64,000 nt of DNA from the NCBI GenBank assembly GCA_018365815.1, contig JAGZJH010000002.1, forward strand, positions 1 through 64,000. Reading direction: 5' to 3'. The translations under genes and the position numbers were made by a program. The stretch comes from Erysipelotrichaceae bacterium. GTDB taxonomy: Bacteria; Bacillota_I; Bacilli_A; Erysipelotrichales; Coprobacillaceae. The first letter of the stretch is position 1. Each line of letters opens with the position of its first letter. The notes under the pieces are model-generated. The model searched no databases. It saw only the letters and a program-made list of their open reading frames with translations, and was not told the origin of the DNA. This document shows, piece by piece, positions 9,314 through 18,477 of the stretch.

Positions 9314-10232
9314 ATGGAATATATTAAAATTAAAAACACTGATTTAAATGTTTCAAGAATTGCATTAGGCTGTATGCGTATTTCAAATATGGATATTGCC
9401 TCATTAGAAAAATTAATTACCACTGCTCTTGATTTAGGAATTAACTTCTTTGATCATGCAGATATTTATGGGGGGTGGAAAGTCAGAAAGTTTATTTGGT
9501 GAAGTATTGAAACGCCGACCTGAATTAAGAAAGAAAATGATTATTCAAACTAAATATGGTAATCGATCTGGTTTTTACGATCTTTCAAAAGAACACATTA
9601 TTGAATCTGTAAATCAAAGTTTAAAACGTTTAAATACAGATTATATTGATGTGTTATTACTTCATCGTCCCGATGCTTTGATAGAACCGGAGGTAGTTGC
9701 TGAGGCTTTTGATGAATTATATAAAACTAAAAGAGTTAGATATTTTGGGGTATCGAATATGACACCTTATCAAATTGAATTAATTCAAAAATATACATCA
9801 CATAAATTGATTTTCAATCAATTACAATTCAATGTCGTTAATGCGGGAATGATTGATTCAGGTATCAATGCAAATATATCTAATTTACCATCAATTGATT
9901 ATGATGGAGGGGTGCTAGATTATTGTCGTTTAAATGAAATAACTATTCAACCATGGCCAATATTACAAGCATCATGGGAAAAAGGTTCTTTTTTAAATCA
10001 TGAAGATTATCAACAATTAAATGAAAAACTTGAAACTTTAGGAAAAAAATACGGGTTAAGTAAAAGTGCTATGTCAGTTGCTTGGGTTTTAAGACATCCG
10101 GCTAAAATGCAACCAATTGCCGGTACAACTTCATGTGAGCATTTAATTGATTTATGTCGTGCAAGTGATGTTTTAATGAGTAGAGAAGATTGGTATGATT
10201 TATATTTATCAGTAGACCGTTTGTTACCTTAA
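9314..10232 (+). pseudogene. Aldo/keto reductase (YdhF-like) with a +1 frameshift in a G6 run
   Basis: NADPH-dependent aldo/keto reductase, about 305 residues when repaired. Residues 1-53 are read from the ATG at 9314 (AGGAGG at 9300-9305) and the rest in another frame to 10232. The break is at a run of six G at about 9470-9475; with five G the sequence reads DHADIYGGGKSESLFG, the expected active-site region. All four catalytic residues would be present: Asp and Tyr in FDHADIYGG, Lys in QTKYG, His in LLHRPD. The C-terminal half has the family NQLQFNVVNAGM region. Either a recent pseudogene, a slippage-controlled gene or a sequencing error. Confidence 0.75.
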
Positions 10233-10257
10233 AAAAGTGGCTTGCCACTTTTTTTGT
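10231..10257 (+). terminator. Terminator after the aldo/keto reductase
   Basis: AAAAAAGTGGC directly paired with GCCACTTTTTTT around a two-base loop, ending in T7. Confidence 0.85.
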
Positions 10258-10319
10258 TTATATCTCTTTATTAGTGAGCACAATAAGTATATAATACGAA
10301 TATTATAAGAGGTGAGATT

Positions 10320-11015
10320 ATGAAGAAATATATTTTATGGGATTTTGATTGTACATTAGCCTATCGTGATGGAAAATGGACACAAACTTTATTTGAATTA
10401 CTTCAAAAACATAAACAAAATATTCCTTATGAAGTTGTTAAATCGATGATGCAAAGAAAACTTCCTTGGCATGAGTTTGAAAAATCACATCAACAATTAT
10501 TTAAAGGTAAACAGTGGTGGGAATATGTAGATCAATATATTGAAGATTCATTAAAACAATTAGGTGTTAAGCAAGCTGGCAATATTGCTAAAGAGTTTAA
10601 AGGACATTATTTAGATTTACAATATTGGCATTTGTATCCAAATACTATTGAAACTTTGGAAAAACTATCTGCTTTAGGTTATACTCATGTAATTGCATCT
10701 AACCATGTTCCAGAGTTAAATGAATTATGTGAACAATTAGGGATTAGTCAATATTTTGAAACAATTTTTAACTCAGCGTTTATGGAATATGAAAAACCGA
10801 ATATAAAATTTTATCAAGAGATATTAAGAAAACTTGAAGTACCTTCGACTAAAATAATGATTGGTGATAACTATAATGCTGATATACGAGGTGCATTAAG
10901 GGCTAATATTCCAGCAATCTTATTAAAAGAAGACAATATTTTAAACTATCGTTATTATGCTCGTTCAATTGAACAAGTAGTAGAAGTTATAAAAAATATT
11001 GAAAAAAACCTGTAA
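10320..11015 (+). CDS. HAD-family hydrolase (phosphoglycolate phosphatase-like)
   Basis: Cytoplasmic phosphatase of 231 residues. Motif I is WDFDCTLAYRD (both Asp present, Cys replacing the usual Gly), motif II IASNH, motif III Lys in YEKPN, motif IV MIGDNYNADIRGA. The helical cap lies at about 15-95. The substrate cannot be told from sequence. The ATG at 10320 has GAGGTGA seven bases upstream. It is monocistronic and convergent with the dehydrogenase remnant. Confidence 0.85.
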   Translation: MKKYILWDFDCTLAYRDGKWTQTLFELLQKHKQNIPYEVVKSMMQRKLPWHEFEKSHQQLFKGKQWWEYVDQYIEDSLKQLGVKQAGNIAKEFKGHYLDLQYWHLYPNTIETLEKLSALGYTHVIASNHVPELNELCEQLGISQYFETIFNSAFMEYEKPNIKFYQEILRKLEVPSTKIMIGDNYNADIRGALRANIPAILLKEDNILNYRYYARSIEQVVEVIKNIEKNL

Positions 11016-11029
11016 AAACAGGTTTTTTT
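11002..11029. terminator. Bidirectional terminator between convergent genes
   Basis: A7-CCTG (11002-11012), loop of six, CAGG-T7 (11019-11029). A runs and T runs flank the stem on both strands, so it can end transcripts from both sides. Confidence 0.85.
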
Positions 11030-12047
11030 ACTTACATAACTTAGCACCGGTTTCTAAAATTTCCATTTGCCATAAAGTTTCTTCATCTTTTACAACCGGT
11101 TCTTTACCATTGATAATAGTTTCATACAAGGCATCATAAACACGCCCATAATCCCCTTTAACACTAGGGACTGTTTCTTCTTTAATCATTCCATTTTCAT
11201 CTTGATAAGTCAAAACTCCATAATGTTCAGGTAAATCTACACCGAAATCTTCATGATTAGGCATATAAAATAATTTCAAATGTTCTTCTTGACGATCTTT
11301 TTTAACTTTTACAAACATTCCTTTTTTACCATAAACAATAAAACTTGGACGTTCTTTGATTCTAAAATAACTAGATTTAATCGAAATTTTAAGATTTCCA
11401 TAATAAAAATCTAAATCAAAATAATCATTCATACGACCTTTTCCTAATAATTGGCGAACATCATAATGCACATGATCCGGTTTACCAAAGTAAGAAATAA
11501 CCTGATCAATAGTATGACACCCATGACCATAAAGATAACTATTAAAAAATTGATATTCATGAACATTTTCAGGAACTTCAGGTCTAAAATAATCAAAGTG
11601 CATTTCTATTTCTAATAATTCTCCCAATTTTTGACTTTCAATGACCTTTTGAACAGTTAAAAAATCAGAATCATATCGCCTATTTTGATAACATTGAACT
11701 AATAAACCTTTTTCTTTTGCTAAAGCAAAAATTTCTTTAGCTTGTTCATAAGTCATCATAAATGGTTTTTCCACAAGAACGTGTTTTCCATGCATTAAAG
11801 CCATTTTGGCGTATTCATAGTGATAAAGTTGAGTCGTACATACTACGATTAATTGTATTGAAGGATCATTGAGTAGTTCATTTAAATTTGAAGTATAATG
11901 AATGCCTTCGATTTTTTTTCATTTCACATTAATGACATCTAAGTCATAAATTGTTTTGACTTTAATTTTATCTTTTCTTTGAAGTACAAAAGGAAGATGA
12001 TAACGATTTGTACTTTTTCCATTTGCAATATATCCAATTGTAAGCAT
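11028..12047 (-). pseudogene. Gfo/Idh/MocA-family oxidoreductase interrupted by an in-frame TGA at codon 43
   Basis: NAD(P)-dependent sugar/inositol-type dehydrogenase of 339 codons. The frame runs from the ATG at 12047 (GAGGAGGAAC upstream) to the stop at 11028 and is broken only by TGA at 11921-11919. Before the stop is the nucleotide-binding start (TIGYIANGKSTNRYHLPF); after it come GIHYTSNLNELL, CTTQLYHYEYA and the family's HGKHVLVEKP with its catalytic Lys. The C-terminal alpha/beta domain is intact. Codon 43 (VK-stop-KKIEG) would fit a TGG-to-TGA change. Reinitiation downstream (ATG at 11804) would give a 258-residue product lacking the Rossmann core, which cannot be an active dehydrogenase. 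Confidence 0.75.
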
Positions 12048-12148
12048 AAAGTTCCTCCTCTTTTATTATCATACATGAATAAAATTAAATATGTGATTTT
12101 TTTCAATATATTAAATATCATTTTAGTTGTATTTGTGAAGAAATTTTA

Positions 12149-12173
12149 TATAATAAAGTTAGATTTAGCTAAC
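12149..12173 (+). promoter_or_regulatory. Promoter -10 box and inverted repeat at the ZIP transporter start site
   Basis: TATAAT at 12149-12154 is followed by GTTAG-ATTTAG-CTAAC (12158-12173), an inverted repeat at the expected start site. The TTAG/CTAA arms resemble DtxR/MntR-type metalloregulator operators; the assignment is inference. Confidence 0.4.
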
Positions 12174-12188
12174 AATAGGAGGAATCAT

Positions 12189-12959
12189 ATGAATATATAT
12201 TTAATGGTATTATTAGGAACAGGTTTTACCTGTTTAATGACAGTATTGGGATCTGGTTTAGTATTTTTGTTTAAAAACGAAATTAAACCTTTTTTTAATC
12301 AAATATTTTTGGGCTTTGCTGCCGGTGTGATGACAGCCGCATCAGTTTGGTCGTTATTAATACCTTCGATAGAGTTGTCAAATGGGTGGATTATTCCTAC
12401 ATTAGGATTTATTTTAGGCGTAATTTTTATTTATATCATGGATTTAGTATTACCGCATTTTCACCCTCAAAGTAATGAAGTAGAAGGGATGAAATCAAAT
12501 TTCACAAAATCTACTTTATTAGTTTTAGCAGTCACTTTACATAACATTCCAGAGGGGATGGCAGTAGGTGTAGCCATTGCAAGTAGTTTAAGTGGTGAAG
12601 TTTCATCTTGGCCGTTAGCCATTGCCATTTGTTTAGGCATGGGATTACAAAATTTTCCCGAAGGAGCTGCTGTTTCATTACCTTTAAAAAAGTCTGGTAT
12701 GAGTTCGGTGAAGGCGTTTTTAATGGGGAGCTTTTCAGGTGTTGTGGAAATTTTTGGAGGTTTACTGGCTGCTTATTTAGTTGGAGTTGTCTCTAATTTA
12801 ATGCCGTGGCTACTTTCATTTTCAGCTGGTGCGATGATGTATGTTGTCGTTGAGGAATTAATTCCTGAAGCGAGTTTACAAAAGCATTCACATCTAGGAA
12901 CAATGAGTGTATTAGCCGGGTTTGTTTTAATGATGGTTTTAGATGTGGCTTTAGGTTAA
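12189..12959 (+). CDS. ZIP-family divalent metal transporter (ZupT-like)
   Basis: Inner-membrane importer of Zn2+ or other divalent metals, 256 residues, about eight helices. The metal-site helices are clear: TLHNIPEGMAVG (helix IV) and LQNFPEGAAVSLP (helix V), plus VEELIPEA near the end. A His/Glu-containing loop (LPHFHPQSNEVEG) after helix III is typical. The ATG at 12189 is preferred because AGGAGG lies five bases upstream; longer readings into the upstream AT-rich region have no such site. It is divergent from the dehydrogenase remnant. Confidence 0.9.
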   Translation: MNIYLMVLLGTGFTCLMTVLGSGLVFLFKNEIKPFFNQIFLGFAAGVMTAASVWSLLIPSIELSNGWIIPTLGFILGVIFIYIMDLVLPHFHPQSNEVEGMKSNFTKSTLLVLAVTLHNIPEGMAVGVAIASSLSGEVSSWPLAIAICLGMGLQNFPEGAAVSLPLKKSGMSSVKAFLMGSFSGVVEIFGGLLAAYLVGVVSNLMPWLLSFSAGAMMYVVVEELIPEASLQKHSHLGTMSVLAGFVLMMVLDVALG

Positions 12960-13023
12960 TATCGAAAGAGTAGAGTTTTATAACGATTTAGTGTATAATA
13001 AACGCATACTGGGAGGTTATATT

Positions 13024-14610
13024 ATGACAAAAAAACGTATTTTGAATATCTTGGTGACGTTGATTTTTGCCGCTATTTTATTTTATATTATGATTCCACC
13101 AATTAATATTCAATCAATTCCATTTTGGATTTATTTAGTCGTTGTTATCGGGATGTATGCTTTATTAGAAATGATTAATAAATATCAAAGGCATACAATT
13201 TTAGATATTAAAATGACTAAAGTACCTTTAGTAATAGGAGTTTTTGTATTAGCAGTGATTTTAATAAATATCTTTTATTCACCTTTAATCAATGCTTCAA
13301 TGTATGCAAAGCGTATTAGTGTAGATGAGTCTGGTGATTTTACGACGGATATTAAACAAGTTGATTTTTCAACATTACCACTATTAGATAGAGATTCTTC
13401 AATGAAACTTGGGGATCGTGTCATGGGACAAATGCCTGAGTTAGTTTCACAATTTGATGTTTCAGAGTTATATACACAAATCAATTATAAAGGTCGAGTA
13501 GTCAGAGTCACTCCTTTAGAATATAACGGTATTTTTAAATATTTTACAAATCGTAAAGAGGGAGTTAAGGGATATATTTCAGTAGATTCTGTTGATGGGA
13601 ATGCCACATTAACAAAACTTGATCAAGGCATGAAATATGTTCCTTCAGCGATGTTTAATGAAAATTTATATCGTAAATTAAGATTTCAATATCCTACTTT
13701 TATGTTTGGAGAAGAATATTTTGAACTTAATGAAGAAGGTGAACCTTTTTGGATTGTACCGGTTCTTAAATATAAAGGAATTGGTTTATTAGAAGATATT
13801 AAAGGGGTGGTGATTTTAGATCCTATTACAGGTAAATCTAGTTACCATCAAGTAAATGATGTTCCGACATGGGTAGATCATGTTTATCCGGCAAATTTAT
13901 TAATTGAACAAACTGATGATTGGGGAAAATATCGCAATGGTTTCTTTAATTCAATTATCGGACAAAAAAATGTTGTGAAAACAACAAGAGGATATAACTA
14001 TATCGCTAAAGATGATGATATTTATTTATATACCGGAATTACCTCTGCATTAGCAGATGAAGCTAATATCGGATTTATCTTATCAAATATGAGAACTAAA
14101 GAAACAATTTTCTATGCTGTTCCCGGTGCTGAGGAATATTCAGCAATGGAAAGTGCAAAAGGACAAGTTCAACAAATGAATTACACTGCAAGTTTCCCCT
14201 TATTAATTAACTTAAATAACAAACCAACTTATTTAATTTCATTAAAAGATAATGCAGGATTAGTTAAAATGTATGCCTTTGTTGATGTTCAAGATTATCA
14301 ACGTGTAGTAGTTACAGATTCTTCACAAGGAATTGAACAAGCAGCACTTAATTATTTAGGTGATGAACAGATTAATACCCCAATCGATAAAGGAAATTTA
14401 AAATACAAAACAATTACAGTTCAAAGTATTACTAATTCCATGATTGATGGCAATAGTTTTTACTATATTAAAGATAGTGATGGCTTAAAATATCGTGTAA
14501 AAATCAGTGTTGATGAAAAGAATATTCCATTTATTCAAGTAGGTGATCAATTATCAATTGGATATTTACTTGAAGAAGATGTGACTGAAATTATGGAAAT
14601 CAGTGAGTAA
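13024..14610 (+). CDS. Large conserved membrane-anchored protein, unknown function
   Basis: Protein of 528 residues with three hydrophobic helices near the N-terminus (about 7-24, 31-50, 67-88) and a long soluble domain that probably faces outside. The soluble part contains strongly ordered segments (YKGRVVRVTPLEYNG, GYISVDSVDGN, WIVPVLKYKG, NIGFILSNMRTKET, FPLLINLNNKPTYL) that I recall from uncharacterised Bacillota proteins, but I cannot assign a function. The ATG at 13024 has GGAGG at 13012-13016; a TATAAT box is at 12993-12998. Monocistronic. Confidence 0.7.
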   Translation: MTKKRILNILVTLIFAAILFYIMIPPINIQSIPFWIYLVVVIGMYALLEMINKYQRHTILDIKMTKVPLVIGVFVLAVILINIFYSPLINASMYAKRISVDESGDFTTDIKQVDFSTLPLLDRDSSMKLGDRVMGQMPELVSQFDVSELYTQINYKGRVVRVTPLEYNGIFKYFTNRKEGVKGYISVDSVDGNATLTKLDQGMKYVPSAMFNENLYRKLRFQYPTFMFGEEYFELNEEGEPFWIVPVLKYKGIGLLEDIKGVVILDPITGKSSYHQVNDVPTWVDHVYPANLLIEQTDDWGKYRNGFFNSIIGQKNVVKTTRGYNYIAKDDDIYLYTGITSALADEANIGFILSNMRTKETIFYAVPGAEEYSAMESAKGQVQQMNYTASFPLLINLNNKPTYLISLKDNAGLVKMYAFVDVQDYQRVVVTDSSQGIEQAALNYLGDEQINTPIDKGNLKYKTITVQSITNSMIDGNSFYYIKDSDGLKYRVKISVDEKNIPFIQVGDQLSIGYLLEEDVTEIMEISE

Positions 14611-14705
14611 GATAAAGAATGTTGTCACATCTTAAATAATCATGTAATATGAATAAAGTTGTTTTAAATAGGATATGATTTTTTATCTAGTAAAACAAAG
14701 AAAGA

Positions 14706-14840
14706 GGTTCTAATTGGGATTCTTTCTTACTTTAGAGTAAAATATTAAAGGAGATTTCTTATATTATCGATAGATTCAATAATATATGAAACCTCCTATT
14801 TTTATTTACTCATTATCAAGTAAGAACCCTAATTGGAACC
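14706..14840. repeat. Long imperfect inverted repeat (hairpin element) of about 135 bp
   Basis: Two arms of about 62 bases face each other around a short centre (about 14768-14778). The outer parts GGTTCTAATTGGG (14706-) and CCTAATTGGAACC (-14840) pair, as do the inner parts TTTCTTATATTAT and ATAATATATGAAA. A T run follows at 14841, so the transcript could end here, but the size is far beyond a normal terminator and suggests a MITE-like or structured RNA element. The rest of the 428-base gap (14611-14705 and 14841-15038) shows no gene I can support. Confidence 0.7.
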
Positions 14841-15038
14841 TTTTTTGTTATTTGAATATTTTTTTTGTTTATTTACATTACAAAATACATTCTCTTTTGA
14901 TTTAACTAATACAAAACTAAAAATTGATGTACCCATCTATAATGAGATTAGCATAAAATAATCGCTTATTTATTATTGTTAATATTAGTATAGATAACTA
15001 TTAATATAGAAAGCAAAGATGATTTTGTGGCTAATAAA

Positions 15039-16220
15039 TTAATTTTGTTTTTGATGGTGGTATAAGTATTTAAGAATTAAACATGAACGAAGGTAATTAA
15101 GATTTTGATAAGGTGAATCCAACTTCAGATTTCCAATTTCTTTGATACGTGCTAAACGATAACTAATGGTATTACGATGAACATATAACATCTGTGCAGT
15201 TTCGTTTAAACTTTTTAAACAGGTTAAATAAGCAAGTAAAGTTTTTACATAATCGGTATTATGTTTATCATCATAGAGTTTTAATCGAATAATATCTTGG
15301 TGGCAGTATTTAATTAATTGTTTATCATCAATATTTTCAAATAAATGATAAATTTTACATTGTTCATAAGTCATAATACTTTTTTTATCATCAACTAAAT
15401 ATTGTAATCTTAATACTGATTTGGCTTCGTCTAAATGTTCTGTAAACAAATAAATATCTGTAAAAGAATCTGATAACCCCATTGTAAATTGATATTGATT
15501 TAAAAATTGTGTAAGAAGTTTGAGGGGGAGTTTTTCTAAGATTAAAATCACTAAATATTTATCCCAAAATAGTAAAACACTTTGAGTTAAAATTTTTCTA
15601 AGTCCTTCTTGTATTTCATCTTTACCAGCGTTATAGGAAATTGCGTGAGTAAAGTCGATGCAAGCGACTTTAAAGTTTTGTGTCAGTAAAATAGGATTAT
15701 TTTTCAATCGTTCTAATAGATGAGGACGATCAATAAATTGATGATCGAGTAGTCCCATTAATATTTCTTCTGTTTCAAAATGATGTGAACTTGAATAACG
15801 GTTTTGTAATAAGAAAACTTCTTTTGACAGTAATTGTTTGATGAGTAAAATGTCTTTTTCATTCATGTTTTCATAAGGCGTAAATTCTTCTAAAATGTTT
15901 AAGTATCCTACTAATTTACCTTGGTAAATTAATTGATAAAAACGTCTTTTAAATTGTGAAATTTCATCAACTTCTAAAAAAGATTCACCTTGATTAATAT
16001 CTTCCCAATTATTAAGGGTAGCTGCAAATTCTACGGTAATATATCCACGTTGTGTGGCTTGCAGCCAAGTCATATCAGTGCTTAAAAGTTGTTTAGAGTA
16101 GGATAGGATATTAAAACTTTTGTTAATTAATACAATAGGGTTGTTTAATAATTTGGCACAGAGGTTGACGATACAATCGATACTTTCACCGCGAAATGTT
16201 GCTTGTAGTAGTTCTTCCAT
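15039..16220 (-). CDS. PucR/CdaR-type transcriptional regulator
   Basis: Regulator of 393 residues. The C-terminus is the PucR-type helix-turn-helix (LNETAQMLYVHRNTISYRLARI, about residues 340-375), preceded by a GGDEF-fold-like central region and an N-terminal sensing region. It is divergent from an SDR dehydrogenase and KdgT permease, the classic position of a sugar-acid regulator, so it probably controls them. The start at 16220 is preferred: GAAAGGA lies six bases upstream, while the longer GTG start at 16247 has none and would run through a palindromic operator. Confidence 0.8.
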   Translation of the reverse strand: MEELLQATFRGESIDCIVNLCAKLLNNPIVLINKSFNILSYSKQLLSTDMTWLQATQRGYITVEFAATLNNWEDINQGESFLEVDEISQFKRRFYQLIYQGKLVGYLNILEEFTPYENMNEKDILLIKQLLSKEVFLLQNRYSSSHHFETEEILMGLLDHQFIDRPHLLERLKNNPILLTQNFKVACIDFTHAISYNAGKDEIQEGLRKILTQSVLLFWDKYLVILILEKLPLKLLTQFLNQYQFTMGLSDSFTDIYLFTEHLDEAKSVLRLQYLVDDKKSIMTYEQCKIYHLFENIDDKQLIKYCHQDIIRLKLYDDKHNTDYVKTLLAYLTCLKSLNETAQMLYVHRNTISYRLARIKEIGNLKLDSPYQNLNYLRSCLILKYLYHHQKQN

Positions 16221-16232
16221 ATATTTCCTTTC

Positions 16233-16309
16233 TTGTGCTGTATGCACAAAATATATATTGCTTTTTAGTGTATGATAACATTTTCACAAGATGTTTACAA
16301 GTCTATAAT
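16233..16309. promoter_or_regulatory. Divergent control region: palindrome and SDR/kdgT promoter
   Basis: TTGTGC-TGTAT-GCACAA (16233-16249) is a perfect 6-5-6 palindrome just upstream of the regulator gene, a likely operator for autoregulation. Toward the SDR gene, TTTTCA (16281-16286) and TATAAT (16304-16309) are spaced by 17 bases. Confidence 0.55.
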
Positions 16310-16337
16310 GAAAATATAAACAAAGGGGGAATTGATA

Positions 16338-17087
16338 ATGTTTGATTATACAAACAAAACAGTGATTATTACAGGAGCAGCTCAAGGAATTGGAAAAGAA
16401 ACTGCTAAAGGTATCGTCGAAGGTGGCGGAAAAGTCATTATTTGTGATATTAACGAAGAAGTTGGTAATGCGACATGTAAAGAATTAAATGATCATGCTG
16501 TATTTTATAAAATGGATTTAGGTGATTCGAATAATATTCGTTCAACAATGAAGAAAATTTTTAGTGAACATGAACATATTACCGGATTAATTAATTGTGC
16601 CGGAGTGATTAGTAAAAAACCATTTCAAGAAATCAGTGATGAAGAATGGGAAAGAACTATACGAATTAATTTAACTGGAACTTTTACAACTTGTTCAGAA
16701 ATTTTTCCATATTTTATTCAAGAAGGTGGCGGACGTATTACAAATATTTCTTCAGTTGCCGGTAAAATCGGTGGCGGATTATTAGGAACAGCCGCTTATG
16801 CTTCAAGTAAAGCAGGGGTAAATGGTTTAACTAAAGCTATTGCTAAAGAAGGAGGAAAATTTGGCATTAGCTGTAATGCAGTTTGTCCATCATTTACTCA
16901 TACTGCAATGACAGAATCACTTTCAAGTGACGCTGAAAAAAATGCAAAAGTAATTAGTATGATTCCATTAGGTCGTGCAGCTGAACCAGTTGAAATTGCT
17001 CAAATGATTTTATTCTTCGCATCAGATGCAGCAAGTTTTGTTAATGGCGAAATCGGTGACTGTGATGGCGGAATTGTATTAGATTAA
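16338..17087 (+). CDS. SDR-family oxidoreductase (sugar-acid dehydrogenase-like)
   Basis: Short-chain dehydrogenase of 249 residues. Cofactor motif TGAAQGIG (about 12-19), an Asp after beta-2 (VIICDINE) favouring NAD over NADP, NCAG (about 88-91), the catalytic Ser (ITNISSVAG) and Tyr-x-x-x-Lys (AYASSKAG) are all present. The next gene is KdgT, so a keto-deoxygluconate or related sugar-acid substrate is likely by context (KduD/GNO-like); other SDR substrates cannot be excluded. The ATG at 16338 follows AAAGGGGGA by seven bases. Spacing to kdgT is 12 bases, so they form one operon. Confidence 0.85.
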   Translation: MFDYTNKTVIITGAAQGIGKETAKGIVEGGGKVIICDINEEVGNATCKELNDHAVFYKMDLGDSNNIRSTMKKIFSEHEHITGLINCAGVISKKPFQEISDEEWERTIRINLTGTFTTCSEIFPYFIQEGGGRITNISSVAGKIGGGLLGTAAYASSKAGVNGLTKAIAKEGGKFGISCNAVCPSFTHTAMTESLSSDAEKNAKVISMIPLGRAAEPVEIAQMILFFASDAASFVNGEIGDCDGGIVLD

Positions 17088-17099
17088 AAGGAGACTCAT

Positions 17100-18029
17100 A
17101 TGAAATCATTCAAAATTCCACGTATTCCGGGTGATACGATAGTTTATCCAATGTTAATTGGTGTATTAATTAATTCATTATGTCCACAAGTTTTACAAAT
17201 GGGGAGTTTCTTTACCAACGTTGTTAAAGGGACAGGTGCTTTAGTAGGAGCATTTCTATTCTTTTTAGGGGCAAGTATTGATATTAAAAGTACCCCTAAA
17301 GCAGTTAAAAAAGGTGCTGTTATTATTGTCACAAAAATACTTTTAGCAATACTTTTAGGATTAGCGATTGCGTTTTTCTTCAATGATAATTTATTAGGAT
17401 TAAGTTCTTTAGCTGTCATTGGTGGGATCAGTGTGGCTAATAATGCGTTGTATTCAGGAATTACTTCTGAATACGGTGACGATTCTGATAAAGGGGCAGT
17501 AGGAATTACTTCACTTAGTGTAGGTCCAACAGTCACTATGATTGTTTTAAGTTCAGCAGGTTTAGCAAGTGTATCTGTTGGTCCAATTATCGGTTCTATT
17601 TTACCTTTAGTTTTAGGTTTACTTTTAGGAAGTGTAAGTCCATTTCTTAAAAAGACATTAAGTGCCGGTGTTACACCAAGTATTATTGTTGTAGGATTTG
17701 CTTTAGGTGCAAATATGTCTTTATCACAACTTGTTCAAGGTGGTATTTCAGGGATTTTATTAGGGGTAATTACTTCATTAGTTATTGGTGTACTTACAAT
17801 GCTTGCTGATAAAGCAACCGGTGGTTCTGGTGTTGCAGGGGCAGCAATTTCAAGTACTGCAGCCAGTGCTGTAGCTAATCCGGCAGCGTTAGCAGAAGTT
17901 GACGCTAAATATGCAGCCATTGCACCAACAGCAGCAGCTCAAATTGCAGCTTCAGTTATTATTACTTCCTTTTTAACTCCATTTTTTACAAGTTATGTCT
18001 ATAAAAGAAATCAAAAGAAACAACGTTAA
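17100..18029 (+). CDS. kdgT: 2-keto-3-deoxygluconate permease
   Basis: KdgT-family proton symporter for 2-keto-3-deoxygluconate in the cytoplasmic membrane, 309 residues, about ten hydrophobic helices. Family-like segments are IPGDTIVYPMLIGVLINS at the start, GTGALVGAFLFFLGASID, GGISVANNALYSG, and the Ala-rich GAAISSTAASAVANPAA region followed by PTAAAQIAASVIIT. An AAGGAG site lies seven bases before the ATG. It imports sugar acids from pectin or glycosaminoglycan breakdown; the companion SDR gene would act on the imported product. Confidence 0.9.
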   Translation: MKSFKIPRIPGDTIVYPMLIGVLINSLCPQVLQMGSFFTNVVKGTGALVGAFLFFLGASIDIKSTPKAVKKGAVIIVTKILLAILLGLAIAFFFNDNLLGLSSLAVIGGISVANNALYSGITSEYGDDSDKGAVGITSLSVGPTVTMIVLSSAGLASVSVGPIIGSILPLVLGLLLGSVSPFLKKTLSAGVTPSIIVVGFALGANMSLSQLVQGGISGILLGVITSLVIGVLTMLADKATGGSGVAGAAISSTAASAVANPAALAEVDAKYAAIAPTAAAQIAASVIITSFLTPFFTSYVYKRNQKKQR

Positions 18030-18047
18030 TCTTATTTAGGATAAATG

Positions 18048-18074
18048 AAAATAGGTCAGTTGACCTATTTTTTT
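18048..18074 (+). terminator. Terminator of the SDR-kdgT operon
   Basis: AAAATAGGTCA, two-base loop, TGACCTATTTT and further T (to 18074). Confidence 0.88.
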
Positions 18075-18303
18075 ACTGGCAATTAAAACTATTATGTGAT
18101 TAGCAGAGGAGGTTAAATATTTGTGCGTTTTTTATACTGCACTATTTAAATATTAAAAGGTATTCTTTCTTATATGATTAAAAGCATTTTAAAATATGAA
18201 TGTTTAGTTCTAAATTCATTATGTAATTTGACTTTAGAAAATAAAAAAGGATTGAGTCAAAATAGTTTTACTTGATTATGAAAAACTGATTAAATCTAAA
18301 AAA

Positions 18304-18347
18304 TAAAAAAAGAAACAAAACCTTAAATTTGTAGGATTTTATTTCTT
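18304..18347 (-). terminator. Probable terminator for the minus-strand genes starting at 20.9 kb
   Basis: On the minus strand AAGAAATAAAATCCT pairs with AGGTTTTGTTTCTT and is followed by T6. It lies 130 bases past the Cof hydrolase stop. The remainder of the 448-base gap (18075-18477) contains no supportable gene. Confidence 0.6.
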
Positions 18348-18477
18348 AATTTTTAGTATTCATCTTTATACCCTAAAGAAAGCCGGATAATTTAAATTCT
18401 TTTTCTACTTTAATGATATCATTATATTTAATAAAACTCATTTTTACTTAAATAATTTTGTGAAAATATCCAAATAT

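Noticed and set aside
17144..17536. Minus-strand frame of 130 codons opposite kdgT
   Set aside because: Shadow of the Ala/Gly/Ile-rich membrane gene; no start signal and no family features.
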